Below are positions 42,272 through 50,736 of a stretch of DNA of 52,726 nucleotides, one piece after another. The DNA comes from an uncultured Butyrivibrio sp. (GTDB lineage: Bacteria > Bacillota > Clostridia > Lachnospirales > Lachnospiraceae). Under the pieces are notes generated by a model, which did no database searches, was not told the origin of the DNA, and saw only the letters and a program-made list of their open reading frames with translations. The stretch is from NCBI RefSeq assembly GCF_947169445.1, contig NZ_CAMVPU010000027.1, positions 1-52,726 of the forward strand, in the 5' to 3' direction. Position 1 is the first letter of the stretch. Each line of letters opens with the position of its first letter. Made by a program: the position numbers and the translations under genes.

Positions 42272-43291
42272 GTGGTTACGATCAGCCTATGTATGATAGT
42301 AAAAAATGAAGAGGAACATCTTGGAAAGTGCCTTGATTGCTTAAAAGACATTGTGGATGAGATGATAGTTGTGGATACGGGATCCACTGACAGGACGGTG
42401 GATATTGCCAAAGAAAAGGGTGCGAAGGTTTACGATTTTAAGTGGACCGGAGATTTTTCTGATGCCAGAAATTTTGCATTTTCACTGGCCGGCTGTGACT
42501 ACATTTATTCCGCAGATGCTGATGAGGAGATAGATGAAGAGAACAGACAGCGCTTTCTGAAGCTTAAGGAAGATATTGACGCCCTTGATGTGGATATAGT
42601 CCAGATGTATTACACTAATCAGCTGGCTTACAGGACAGTCTATAACTATGACAAGGAGCTTCGTCCAAAATTGTTCAAGAGACAGCGGAGCTTTAGATGG
42701 GTTGATCCTATTCACGAGCAGGTGAATATTGATCCTGTAATCTGTGACAGTGATATTGATATTATCCATCTTCCAAGAGAAAACCACTCAAGAAGAGATT
42801 TGGATGCCTTTAGAAGGACTATCGAAAAAGGAAGAAGAATATCCAGAAGGCTTCTTGGAATGTATGCCAGAGAACTGTTTATGGCAGGGGATGATGATGA
42901 TTTCTTAAAGGCAAAGGCCTTTTTTGTCGACGCAGTTGTAGATAATCTGCGCAGCATTGATGAGATAAAAGAGGCGTGCTGCGTCCTTGCGCATATAGCC
43001 GTTCTTGAAAAGGATTCTGAGGCGATGCTAAAATATTCTCTTAAGGATGCCACCACCCGGATGTCCAGCGAGATGTGTTTTGAACTTGGAGATTATTACT
43101 TCGAGAAGCATGATCTGGATGAAGCAATCATATGGTATTACAATGCGGCCTATGAATGTGAGAGTATCCTTGATCTTAGCAGAAGCGGCGAACTTCCAAG
43201 GCTGGCACTGGCCAAGTGCTACAGAGAGCTTGGCAACGAGGAACAGGCCCTTGATTATGAAAAGGAAGTTCAGGATTTAAGAAATAAGTAA
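42272..43291 (+). CDS. family 2 glycosyltransferase with TPR-like tail
   Basis: A 339-residue glycosyltransferase of the short GT2 type. The first 100 residues carry VTISLCMIVKNEEEHLGKCL, the nucleotide-binding VVDTGSTDRTVDIA and a DxD-like SADADEEID. The middle contains HEQVN and the C-terminal third has tetratricopeptide-like helical repeats (ELGDYYFEKHDLDEAIIWYY). Proteins of this kind in Clostridia glycosylate peptides or flagellin. GTG 42272 is the start, with AGGAGG 6 nt upstream; no ATG lies nearby. The epimerase gene follows 21 bp later, so an operon of three to four genes is likely. Confidence 0.9.
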   Translation: MVTISLCMIVKNEEEHLGKCLDCLKDIVDEMIVVDTGSTDRTVDIAKEKGAKVYDFKWTGDFSDARNFAFSLAGCDYIYSADADEEIDEENRQRFLKLKEDIDALDVDIVQMYYTNQLAYRTVYNYDKELRPKLFKRQRSFRWVDPIHEQVNIDPVICDSDIDIIHLPRENHSRRDLDAFRRTIEKGRRISRRLLGMYARELFMAGDDDDFLKAKAFFVDAVVDNLRSIDEIKEACCVLAHIAVLEKDSEAMLKYSLKDATTRMSSEMCFELGDYYFEKHDLDEAIIWYYNAAYECESILDLSRSGELPRLALAKCYRELGNEEQALDYEKEVQDLRNK

Positions 43292-43312
43292 TACTGGAGC
43301 GTACTTACGAGA

Positions 43313-44245
43313 ATGAAGACAGCAGTTGTTACAGGAGCATTTGGATTTGCCGGAGCTAATCTGGTGGAATACCTTCTTAGCAAGGATATAAAGGTATATG
43401 CGGTAGGAAGAAAACATACTAGTCCTGCTGATGCAGGCGAAAAGACAGTCAGAAATACCCACAATGAGAGATTTTCAGATGTGCCGGAAGAAAAAATGGT
43501 GAAAGTATTTCTGGAAATGAGTGAGTATGACAGACTTCCTGAATATATAGACGAAAAGGTGGATTTATTTTTCCATCTGGCCTGGGGCGGCGGAAGAGAA
43601 GACTTTGCAGCCCAGTATGCCAATATTGAGGGCTCTTTAAAGGCTTTGGAGGCAGCAGCTCAAATTGGCAGGGACATTTGCTTTGTGGGGATAGGATCAC
43701 AGGCGGAGTATGGAGTTAAGTCTGATAAGAAACCAATCACTGAAGATATGTTGCCGGAGCCATTTTCTGCTTATGGTGCCTGTAAGACTGCTGCATTTTA
43801 TCTTTTGAAAAACAGGGCACAGCAGCTTGGGGTTAAATTTGTATGGGGCAGAATTTTCAGCCTCATCGGCAAGTATGAACCAGCGGGCAGAATGCTTCCT
43901 GATCTGGTTTTGAAACTTAGAAATGGCCAGGAAGTAAATCTTTCCTCCTGCGAGCAGTATTGGGATTATATGGATGCTGCTGATGCTGCAAAGGCTATTT
44001 ATTTACTCGGAGAAAAGGGAATATCCGGTGAAGCCTATAATATCGCAAAGGGTGATTCCAAGCCGCTTTCTGAATTTGTTTATGAGGCAGCCGATCATCT
44101 TGGAGCAGACCGGGCTTTGATCCATATGAATCAGAGGGTATCTCCCTTTGTTTCAATCAGGCCCTCTGTGGAAAAGCTTAAAAGCCACACAGGATGGGAA
44201 GAGGAGATTTCTTTTTGCGAGAGTATCGATAAGTATTTGCAATGA
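43313..44245 (+). CDS. NAD(P)-dependent sugar epimerase/dehydratase
   Basis: A 310-residue extended short-chain dehydrogenase that modifies nucleotide sugars. The cofactor-binding fold opens with VTGAFGFAGANLVEYL, the catalytic Tyr-x3-Lys is in AYGACKTAAFYLL, and the preceding Ser is in GIGSQAEYG. YWDYMDAADAAKAIYLL and EAYNIAKGDSKPLSEF follow the family's substrate-side pattern. It cannot be assigned to a specific sugar. There is no strong ribosome binding site before ATG 43313 (ACGAGA), so translation may be coupled to the glycosyltransferase just upstream. Probably supplies an activated sugar to the cluster's transferases. Confidence 0.9.
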   Translation: MKTAVVTGAFGFAGANLVEYLLSKDIKVYAVGRKHTSPADAGEKTVRNTHNERFSDVPEEKMVKVFLEMSEYDRLPEYIDEKVDLFFHLAWGGGREDFAAQYANIEGSLKALEAAAQIGRDICFVGIGSQAEYGVKSDKKPITEDMLPEPFSAYGACKTAAFYLLKNRAQQLGVKFVWGRIFSLIGKYEPAGRMLPDLVLKLRNGQEVNLSSCEQYWDYMDAADAAKAIYLLGEKGISGEAYNIAKGDSKPLSEFVYEAADHLGADRALIHMNQRVSPFVSIRPSVEKLKSHTGWEEEISFCESIDKYLQ

Positions 44246-44299
44246 TAGATAAGGCTTAAGTAGATGCGTTTAATAAGCATTGCCAAATGGGGGTAATGG

Positions 44300-45820
44300 G
44301 TGTTTGAGAAGCTGACAGAGCTGATAGCTACAGGCGATTTAAACGGTGCGCTATATGAACTTCAGGAGGAGTATTTCCACATTGAGGAGAGGTCTTTTTC
44401 TGATGCAGGGAAGCTGTGCGTTTTGGAGGCATCTTTGTGGGAAGCCCTTGGGGACTTTGGTGCAGAAATATCAGCGTTGTCCAAGGCTCTTACCTATGAT
44501 TATACAAATTATGAAGCCTATTTTATGCTTGGGCTTTATTATATGGAAATAAATATAAATAAGGCGTATTTATGCCTTGAGATGGCTCTTTTTTACTGCT
44601 CTGATGAGGAAGACATGGCGGTAATTGAGAGCTCTTTTTATGCATGCAGGGAAAGGCAGGGCCTTAGGGTCAGAAATACCAGCATAATGATCCTTTCCTA
44701 TAACGACTTGGATCTTGTAAAAAAGTGCATAGGAGCTATAGAAGAATATGTTCCAGAGGGCAGCGCGGAAATAGTGGTCGTGGATAATGCGTCTTCGCAG
44801 GATGGGGTTCTGGATTATCTTAGGGAAAAGAAAACTGACTGCAAACTTAAATTTACTCTTGTGGAAAGCAAGGAAAATCTTGGGTTCCCCAAAGGGTGCA
44901 ATCTGGGCGCTAGTTACTGCCATGAAGATAACGACATTTTCTTTTTAAATAATGATGCTGTGCTGACGCCGCTTGCTCTTTTCTGGCTGCGAATGGGGCT
45001 TTATGAAAACAGAAATGTAGGGGCCTGCAGCGCATTGTCAAACAGTGCTTCTTTGCAGGAGATTCCTTATGAATTATTGGGGCAGGAAGATGTAAACTGG
45101 CACAAAAAAATGGATACAGATGCTGCTCTTTTGATATTCGAAAAATATGCACTGCAAAATCATGGGATACTTAGTAATCCATATATTAAGACCTTTAGAT
45201 TAACAGGATTTGCGCTTTTGCTATCAAGAATGGCACTTTCGGATGTGGCGCCTGATGGATGTGTTTTTGATGAAATGTTTTCTCCGGGATACTTCGAAGA
45301 CGATGACTTAGGGATAAGGCTGGCACGATGTGGCTATCAGCAGTATATATGCAGGAACAGTTTTATTTATCATAATGGCGGAAGCGGCTTTTCTGGGCAC
45401 AGTGATGCCATGGAACTTGGTAAAAAGAAATTTGAAGATAAATGGGACTTTGATATTTGGGGTTTTTCTTTGCCTTGGCAGACTGCCTGTGATGAAGTCC
45501 TTAGAATTTCTGCGGAAAAGAAGGGAATGATTAAAGTCCTGGATTTTAGCTGCGGCCTTGGAATCAATGCCTCTTATATAAAAGGAAATAATCCGAATGT
45601 TTTTGTGGCGGGTGTTTGTGATAATACATTTGCTGCCGGCATAGCTGCAAATGTGGTGGATAGTGTGGCAGTCGGAGATCTGAATACGACAAAGCTTCCT
45701 TTTGAAAGTCATTCTTTTGACATTGTCATTGCGGAAAAAAGATTTGTCAGTACAGGCCAGGCTATGAGATATTTAAAACCTGACGGAAAATATATTAATG
45801 AAGAAGAGTTTGAATTTTAG
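44300..45820 (+). CDS. family 2 glycosyltransferase with TPR-like head and methyltransferase-like tail
   Basis: A 506-residue multi-domain protein. Residues 1-110 are TPR-like helices (ALTYDYTNYEAYFMLGLYYM), residues about 125-385 a GT2 domain (TSIMILSYNDLDLVKKCI, VVDNASSQDGVL, FFLNNDAVLTP, GYFEDDDLGIRLARCGYQQY), and residues 410-506 a class I methyltransferase-like domain with SAM motif I (VLDFSCGLGINASYIK) and LPFESHSFDIVI. The last domain is only about 95 residues, shorter than a full methyltransferase, so it may be degenerate. The start is GTG 44300 after GGGGGTAATG; ATG alternatives are out of frame. Downstream of the epimerase by 54 bp. Probably acts on the same glycan. Confidence 0.88.
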   Translation: MFEKLTELIATGDLNGALYELQEEYFHIEERSFSDAGKLCVLEASLWEALGDFGAEISALSKALTYDYTNYEAYFMLGLYYMEININKAYLCLEMALFYCSDEEDMAVIESSFYACRERQGLRVRNTSIMILSYNDLDLVKKCIGAIEEYVPEGSAEIVVVDNASSQDGVLDYLREKKTDCKLKFTLVESKENLGFPKGCNLGASYCHEDNDIFFLNNDAVLTPLALFWLRMGLYENRNVGACSALSNSASLQEIPYELLGQEDVNWHKKMDTDAALLIFEKYALQNHGILSNPYIKTFRLTGFALLLSRMALSDVAPDGCVFDEMFSPGYFEDDDLGIRLARCGYQQYICRNSFIYHNGGSGFSGHSDAMELGKKKFEDKWDFDIWGFSLPWQTACDEVLRISAEKKGMIKVLDFSCGLGINASYIKGNNPNVFVAGVCDNTFAAGIAANVVDSVAVGDLNTTKLPFESHSFDIVIAEKRFVSTGQAMRYLKPDGKYINEEEFEF

Positions 45821-45972
45821 ATCTAGATTTAGCCTTTTTCGTTTATAGTTTATTTATAATATGATTAATGGAATTGTGATATTATTAAAATATATATTGA
45901 GTGCAATGTTACTTTTGACTATGTTTGTATTGGGGTGAAGGACTCACATTTTTTGATCAAGGAGAGCGCTGG

Positions 45973-46713
45973 ATGAATTGTCCTAATTGCAATGTTGCCC
46001 TGCCGGATGGTATAAATACAAGAATAAATTTCTGCCCTTCCTGTGGAGGGAAGCTGTATCAGAGCGGCAAAAAGTACCTGATAGAAGTATTGTGCACCGG
46101 ACAGAGAAGCTTTGAGGGAAGTGATATGCTGCTCTTTGTGGATGACAAGGCGGCTTATGATCTTATAGCAAATGAAAAAATAGTTCTTTCGGTAAAAGCC
46201 GGATTTCATTCTTTCCGTTTTAAGAAAGGACTTAGAAGCAAGTCAATCCAGCTTCTTATTTCAGGAAATTATACAATAAAGGTTTACTATAATACGCTTA
46301 GCGGTTTGTTTGAGACGACAATCACAGAGGTTCTCGACGAGAATTACGAAGAGGTTTTTGGGAATGCCAAATCTGTAGGCCCAATGCTTACAGCTCATGA
46401 AAAAAAAGAGGAGTTTGATACTCTTTTAGGAGAGAATAATCCTGATTATGTGATAAATGCTACATCCGGATTCAGAGAAGGAATCCTAAGACTCTATGCG
46501 GGACGTTGTGAATTTAGCTGTGGAGATATAAATAGAGAGGTAACTCAGTACAAGGATATGCTCTCGGTTAAGAAAAAAACTGGGTCTATCGACATAATAT
46601 GTGCGGGAAATGTGCATAAAGTATATAGTATTCCGAAAGATATCTACAATGAAGTTATAGCATATTTGAACAATAAAATTGAGAAGATAAAGAGCGGCGA
46701 AGCTAGTGGATAA
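45973..46713 (+). CDS. zinc-ribbon protein of unknown function
   Basis: A 246-residue protein. The first 30 residues form a zinc ribbon with two CxxC pairs (MNCPNCNVALPD and FCPSCGGKLYQ). Two beta-rich regions follow, about 35-120 (IEVLCTGQRSFEGSD, SVKAGFHSFRF) and 160-240 (YAGRCEFSCGDINREVTQYK), the latter resembling a small PH/GRAM-like fold. No membrane segment. ATG 45973 is chosen because AAGGAGAG lies 8 nt upstream; the frame is open to 45925. It has its own terminator. I cannot assign a function; similar ribbon proteins of Clostridia are uncharacterised. Confidence 0.75.
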   Translation: MNCPNCNVALPDGINTRINFCPSCGGKLYQSGKKYLIEVLCTGQRSFEGSDMLLFVDDKAAYDLIANEKIVLSVKAGFHSFRFKKGLRSKSIQLLISGNYTIKVYYNTLSGLFETTITEVLDENYEEVFGNAKSVGPMLTAHEKKEEFDTLLGENNPDYVINATSGFREGILRLYAGRCEFSCGDINREVTQYKDMLSVKKKTGSIDIICAGNVHKVYSIPKDIYNEVIAYLNNKIEKIKSGEASG

Positions 46714-46716
46714 GGC

Positions 46717-46744
46717 AAACAGTGTGTAAACACTGTTTGTTTTT
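46717..46744 (+). terminator. terminator of the zinc-ribbon gene
   Basis: AAACAGTGT 46717-46725 pairs with ACACTGTTT 46730-46738 around GTAA, followed by G and five T residues, directly after the stop codon. Confidence 0.85.
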
Positions 46745-46950
46745 ACGTTTACACTAAGTTAAATTGTATATTAATATTTCGTGTTTCTGATTTAGATTAA
46801 CGGTATAAAGTCTTTAATTATATCGATGAATTGTGAAAAAAGTGTGAACACTTTCGCAAATTCTTGTTACCGGGTGCATTTTCGTTAAAATGCCAAAAAA
46901 CAGTCGGCAAACTTAATAAATTTTTATCGGAAAATTCCCATAAAAAGTGA

Positions 46951-46979
46951 ATGACGAAAAACCGTCTATGTGGTAAACT
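46951..46979 (+). promoter_or_regulatory. promoter of the HTH gene at 47036
   Basis: ATGACG 46951-46956 (4 of 6 matches to TTGACA), 17-nt spacer and TAAACT 46974-46979, 57 bp before the start. Confidence 0.4.
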
Positions 46980-47035
46980 AATGTCTGCAAAAGGAAAGAG
47001 ATTAAAAGATATGAAATGTTATAGGAGGTAGTGAC

Positions 47036-47371
47036 ATGACAAAGGCAGAGATTTTAAAGAAGGAAATCTTACAGCAGTATAAGAGTGTCAGACAGTTCGC
47101 GATTGATATGTCTATTCCATACAGCACACTTGTAACAGCACTTGATAGAGGGATTGAGGGAATGGCTTACGGCACAGTAATTAAGATGTGCGATCGTCTT
47201 AACCTTAACCCAGTTGATTTCTCAACTCTTGAGCAGGGATCAGATCTTGGTAAGAAGATTGTTGAGAACCGCGTTATGCAGCAGTATGTTAAGCTCAACA
47301 AGGCTGGTCGTAAGAAGATCCTTGATATGATGGGAGATTTCTCACAGCTTGATAAGTATCAGGCAGACTGA
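47036..47371 (+). CDS. XRE-type helix-turn-helix protein (111 aa)
   Basis: A small DNA-binding protein. Residues 10-62 form a lambda-repressor-like HTH (SVRQFAIDMSIPYSTLVTAL, then MAYGTVIKMCDRLNLNP), and a helical tail (RVMQQYVKLNKAGRKKILDM) probably dimerises. The recognition helix contains the IPYSTL pattern of Clostridial housekeeping HTH proteins, not phage repressors. TAGGAGGTAGTGAC is a strong ribosome binding site. The codon use resembles that of well-expressed genes. It stands alone between its promoter and a terminator. Targets are unknown. Confidence 0.82.
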   Translation: MTKAEILKKEILQQYKSVRQFAIDMSIPYSTLVTALDRGIEGMAYGTVIKMCDRLNLNPVDFSTLEQGSDLGKKIVENRVMQQYVKLNKAGRKKILDMMGDFSQLDKYQAD

Positions 47372-47401
47372 TTCGAAGAAATTTAAATAGTTAAATAATT
47401 T

Positions 47402-47443
47402 AAAAGGGATGCGAGTAAGAAATTACTTCGCATCCCCTTTTTT
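47402..47443 (+). terminator. terminator of the HTH gene
   Basis: GGGATGCGA 47406-47414 pairs with TCGCATCCC 47428-47436, the stem continuing with one bulge, followed by T residues 47438-47443. A TATAAT at 47448-47453, right after it, may serve glf. Confidence 0.88.
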
Positions 47444-47488
47444 CTGCTATAATATAGGAAGTTGTTATTTTTGAGAAGGAGAGCAGGT

Positions 47489-48691
47489 ATGAAATACGAT
47501 TATTTAGTAGTTGGAGCGGGACTTTTTGGAGCTGTTTTTGCTCACGAGATGGCAGGTATAGGCAAAAAAGTTCTTGTTATCGATAAGAGAGAAAATGTTG
47601 CCGGCAATATCTACACTGAGAATAAGCTTGGAATCAACGTTCATAAGTATGGCGCTCATATTTTCCATACTTCAGATAAAGAGGTCTGGGATTATGTGAA
47701 CAGATTTGCTGAGTTCAACAATTATATAAATTCCCCTGTTGCTGTATATAAGGATGAACTTTATAATCTTCCTTTTAATATGAATACTTTCAGTAAGATG
47801 TGGGGAGTGCGTACTCCTGATGAAGCTAAGGCTATTATTCAGAAACAGGCCGATGAGGAAGTTGCCAGAATTAAGAAGGAAAAAGGCACAGATGAGTTTA
47901 CACCTGACAATCTGGAAGAACAGGCTCTTTCTCTTGCAGGAAGAGATATCTATGAGAAGCTTGTAAAAGGCTATACAGAGAAGCAGTGGGGAAGGGACTG
48001 CACACAGCTTCCTTCCTTTATTATAAAAAGACTTCCTATGAGATTTATCTATGACAATAACTATTTCAATGATAGATATCAGGGAATTCCTATTGGCGGA
48101 TATACCAAAATGGTTGAGAAGCTTCTATTAATGGAAGGCGATGGAGAGGTGTCTTTTGCTTCCGGAAGCATCAAGGTTGAAACCGGTGTTGATTACTATG
48201 ATTTCATCAAGATGAGTGGAAATACTCCGGCCGAGCCTTTTGAGTCTGTAAATGGAGATAGCTTTGATAAGATTCTCTTTACCGGTATGATCGATGAGTT
48301 TTTTGGATATAAGCTTGGAACTCTCGAATACAGATCACTTAGATTTGAAACACAGGAGCTTCCTGAGGTTGATAATTATCAGGGAAATGCAGTGGTCAAC
48401 TATACTGAGAGAGACATTCCTTACACCAGAATCATAGAGCATAAGCACTTCGAATATGGTCAGGGCAAGGGAACCATTATCACCAGAGAATATCCTGCTA
48501 ACTGGAAGCATGGTGATGAACCATACTATCCAATGAATGATGAAAAGAACAATACTCTTTATGCTCAGTATGTGGAGCTTTCTAAAGAGTATCCCGGCAT
48601 CCTGTTTGGTGGAAGACTTGGACAGTACAAGTATTACAATATGGATCAGGTTATCAGGGCAGCTCTTGATATGGCATCTTTGGAAAAATAA
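47489..48691 (+). CDS. glf: UDP-galactopyranose mutase
   Basis: Converts UDP-galactopyranose to UDP-galactofuranose, the donor of the five-membered-ring galactose used in surface glycans. A 400-residue FAD enzyme: FAD-binding YDYLVVGAGLFGAVFAHEMA at the start, VHKYGAHIFHT, KGYTEKQWGRD, LPMRFIYDNNYFNDRYQGIP and the C-terminal GRLGQYKYYNMDQVI are all typical. AAGGAGAGCAGGT gives the start at ATG 47489; an in-frame TTG nine codons upstream is unsupported. The length is slightly above the usual 370-390 because of a charged insertion near 120-150 (KADEEVARIKKEKGTDEF-like). It suggests galactofuranose in this organism's envelope. Confidence 0.96.
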   Translation: MKYDYLVVGAGLFGAVFAHEMAGIGKKVLVIDKRENVAGNIYTENKLGINVHKYGAHIFHTSDKEVWDYVNRFAEFNNYINSPVAVYKDELYNLPFNMNTFSKMWGVRTPDEAKAIIQKQADEEVARIKKEKGTDEFTPDNLEEQALSLAGRDIYEKLVKGYTEKQWGRDCTQLPSFIIKRLPMRFIYDNNYFNDRYQGIPIGGYTKMVEKLLLMEGDGEVSFASGSIKVETGVDYYDFIKMSGNTPAEPFESVNGDSFDKILFTGMIDEFFGYKLGTLEYRSLRFETQELPEVDNYQGNAVVNYTERDIPYTRIIEHKHFEYGQGKGTIITREYPANWKHGDEPYYPMNDEKNNTLYAQYVELSKEYPGILFGGRLGQYKYYNMDQVIRAALDMASLEK

Positions 48692-48702
48692 ATGGAAAAT
48701 AA

Positions 48703-48737
48703 AAATCGCGGCGAGCATATGGCACTCGCCGCGATTT
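48703..48737 (-). terminator. bidirectional terminator between glf and the FliD-like gene
   Basis: AAATCGCGGCGAG 48703-48715 pairs perfectly with 48725-48737. Leftwards it is followed by T residues (A run 48701-48705), and rightwards by a short T-rich end. Two more hairpins follow at 48739-48757 and 48773-48794. Confidence 0.85.
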
Positions 48738-48815
48738 GTTGCCTAAAAAGCAGGCAACTTTATAAATTCAAATCGTATCCCTGCAGTGATACGACCGAAG
48801 CCGAGTTGTTTAGAC

Positions 48816-50123
48816 TCAACAATAATTATTGAACATCATTCCGGAATACTCACTGGTTATATATGGAGAGGAGGTATCTCTGCTGTCAGGATTTCTGTAA
48901 TTAACAACCGGTCTGTCCACATATTTCATTGGATCTACAGAAATGTCCTTGGCTTTTTCTATCAGAGCATTCGAGAAATGTTTAATAGGAGAAAGGGATG
49001 CTTCACTTTCTGCACCGGAGATTGCCTGCGTCAGAAGCTCGTCATCAACTGATATGGTTCCGTCAGCTGTAAGACTGATACCGGTGTCTTCCATATTTGT
49101 CATGTACTGTTTGGCAATTCCTACAATCTCTGATTTTAATTTATCGCTCTTGAATTTGACATCCTTCATACCGGAAGCATCATTCACAAAGTCATTATAA
49201 TTATCGATAAGTGAATTGATGTGCTTCTTCAAAGCGTTGTTATCTTTTTTGACGCCAACGGATATGCTTTCCCCTGGATCAGTTGTTGCCTTTAACTGTA
49301 ATTCGAACTTTCCGCCTACAGTGAATCTGTTGGAAATAGCAGCCTTTTCCTCGCCATTAAGTTTAAAATGAGCATTGGAAGCTGGAGCTGAAACCTGATC
49401 AAGACCTAAATAGGAAACGGATCCCTTGGCAAGATCATTATTGGAAGCTTCATATATTTCAAACTGACTTACCTCTCCGGGACGAAGCCCCGTTTTGGTG
49501 GAGGATATCTGAATAGCCGAGCGGGAATTTGCATCGTCTATTATTTCTGCGGATATTCCGATGCCGGCTTTGTTGATCAGCTTCGCAATCTTTTGCTGTA
49601 CATCAATATTCCTGTCACCCTGATATATGCTGAACTGGAACTCGAAGTCCTGACTGCCTATCTTGACATCGAAAGCGTAGTTGTCAGCGGTAAGTCCATT
49701 AGCATCCTTGGGGAGAAAACGCCCCATATTGACCTGAGCTGAAGCAAGTGAAGAAACGCTTATGTCAAAACCTGTGTTATCAACATCTTCTTCCGGAGTC
49801 TTTCCTATATAAGAAGCGGATACTTTTTCTTCATTGGTTGTGAAACCTGATGTATGATTCAGGGAAGATCTGTCTTCCTGATTGTTGAGACCAATAATAT
49901 TACCCTGAAGCGCACGCGCCTTCTCTTTTATTTCAATCGCATCATTACGCGACTTGTCATCATCTGTCAAAAGATAAAGAGGGGAATTCTTATTGATTTT
50001 GGCGATGGATTTGTACACATCTCTTAGCTCGTCCTTGCGATGAGTATCTGCGTGTGCAACATCCTTCGATACGTAATCTTGTATGAAATGGTTATAAGCA
50101 CCATTTAAAGAAATGCCTGCCAT
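48816..50123 (-). CDS. FliD-like flagellar hook-associated protein
   Basis: A 435-residue protein with the layout of a flagellar filament cap. An N-terminal helical part (1-80) and beta-rich D2/D3-like middle (FDISVSSLASAQVNMGRFLP, IQISSTKTGLRPGEVSQFEI) are followed by a C-terminal helical region with the FliD-type LKKHINSLIDNYNDFVNDAS and ISLTADGTISVDDELL. FliD caps the growing filament and helps flagellin fold. It lacks the strongly hydrophobic, glycine-rich start of typical FliD, so the assignment is at family level; a hook-associated or adhesion relative is possible. AAAGGAGGGG precedes ATG 50123. Single gene with a promoter at 50228-50255; no other flagellar gene is present. Confidence 0.72.
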   Translation of the reverse strand: MAGISLNGAYNHFIQDYVSKDVAHADTHRKDELRDVYKSIAKINKNSPLYLLTDDDKSRNDAIEIKEKARALQGNIIGLNNQEDRSSLNHTSGFTTNEEKVSASYIGKTPEEDVDNTGFDISVSSLASAQVNMGRFLPKDANGLTADNYAFDVKIGSQDFEFQFSIYQGDRNIDVQQKIAKLINKAGIGISAEIIDDANSRSAIQISSTKTGLRPGEVSQFEIYEASNNDLAKGSVSYLGLDQVSAPASNAHFKLNGEEKAAISNRFTVGGKFELQLKATTDPGESISVGVKKDNNALKKHINSLIDNYNDFVNDASGMKDVKFKSDKLKSEIVGIAKQYMTNMEDTGISLTADGTISVDDELLTQAISGAESEASLSPIKHFSNALIEKAKDISVDPMKYVDRPVVNYRNPDSRDTSSPYITSEYSGMMFNNYC

Positions 50124-50227
50124 ATTGCCCCTCCTTTCTTCCTTGATATAGTACGAGTAATTTCCTCTGCCAATCCTTTGGCATCAGTCGCACTTAAGGG
50201 CACATAAAGCCACGTTTAGTTACTTTC

Positions 50228-50255
50228 ATTCTACATGAAGTAAAGCAAATGTCAA
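50228..50255 (-). promoter_or_regulatory. sigma-A-type promoter of the FliD-like gene
   Basis: On the minus strand TTGACA (50255-50250), a 16-nt spacer and TAGAAT (50233-50228). The leader carries a small TGCCAA/TTGGCA hairpin. No sigma-28 consensus was seen. Confidence 0.6.
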
Positions 50256-50316
50256 TGTATTTTTCCTCAAAAATGAACGATTTAATAAAAATATTATAAT
50301 TATGAATGGAAAATCG

Positions 50317-50345
50317 TTGACGAACATAGAAGTCTATGTTATATT
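50317..50345 (+). promoter_or_regulatory. promoter of the rpmG-secE-nusG block with a palindrome in its spacer
   Basis: TTGACG 50317-50322, 17-nt spacer, TATATT 50340-50345. The spacer holds an 8-2-8 palindrome AACATAGA-AG-TCTATGTT (50323-50340), centred between the boxes, where a dimeric regulator could bind. The transcript would have a leader of about 158 nt before rpmG. Confidence 0.65.
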
Positions 50346-50509
50346 AGACGAGCGACAGAAAGATACATGTCTTTTTTTTATGCGCAAATATGAGATTATA
50401 CGGAGTCAGGCAGGGATATCTGGCAGTGAGGAAACACGGAGTGTTTTCGAGTGTTACTCTGTATAACGGATAAGAATTGTTTTAGAAAATATACGCCGGA
50501 GGTGAGATA

Positions 50510-50659
50510 ATGCGTACAAGAATTACATTAGCATGCACAGATTGCAAGAACCGTAACTATGACACAACTAAGGACAAGAAGACACATCCTGATCGTGTAG
50601 AGATGAAGAAGTATTGTCCATTCTGCAAGAAGCATACATTACATAAGGAAACAAAGTAA
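50510..50659 (+). CDS. rpmG: 50S ribosomal protein L33
   Basis: A 49-residue zinc-type L33 with two CxxC pairs, CTDC and CPFC (residues 9-12 and 36-39), matching the Firmicute C+ form. The sequence MRTRITLACTDCKNRNY is typical. GGAGGTGAGATA precedes ATG 50510. First gene of the block that continues with secE and nusG, the usual order in Firmicutes. It is too short for many gene finders. Confidence 0.96.
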   Translation: MRTRITLACTDCKNRNYDTTKDKKTHPDRVEMKKYCPFCKKHTLHKETK

Positions 50660-50670
50660 TTTTTAAATTG

Positions 50671-50713
50671 TTCAGTGCCTACAAGATGCTATCATATCTA
50701 TAGCGGTACTGAA
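50671..50713 (+). promoter_or_regulatory. two-part hairpin between rpmG and secE
   Basis: TTCAGTGCC 50671-50679 pairs with GGTACTGAA 50705-50713 (one G-T pair), and GCTAT 50688-50692 with ATAGC 50700-50704. The 3' arm is continuous and the 5' arm has an 8-nt bulge. No tRNA is present, although some Firmicutes carry tRNA-Trp here. It could be an mRNA processing or regulatory element. Confidence 0.4.
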
Positions 50714-50736
50714 TAGCTAGGAGGTTGGCTACGGGT

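Larger units (their letters stand above)
46714..47035. other. 322-bp intergenic region before the HTH gene
   Basis: Contains the terminator at 46717-46744, a 7-bp hairpin GCATTTT/AAAATGC at 46876-46893 and a likely promoter for the next gene at 46951-46979. No ORF is supported. Confidence 0.5.

Noticed and set aside
47402..47443. A CRISPR-like or repeat unit
   Set aside because: Single hairpin with a T run: a terminator. No spaced direct repeats occur anywhere in the window.
50340..50509. An attenuator in the rpmG leader
   Set aside because: A run of seven T lies near 50382-50388, but only a 4-bp stem (GACA/TGTC) precedes it; too weak to call.
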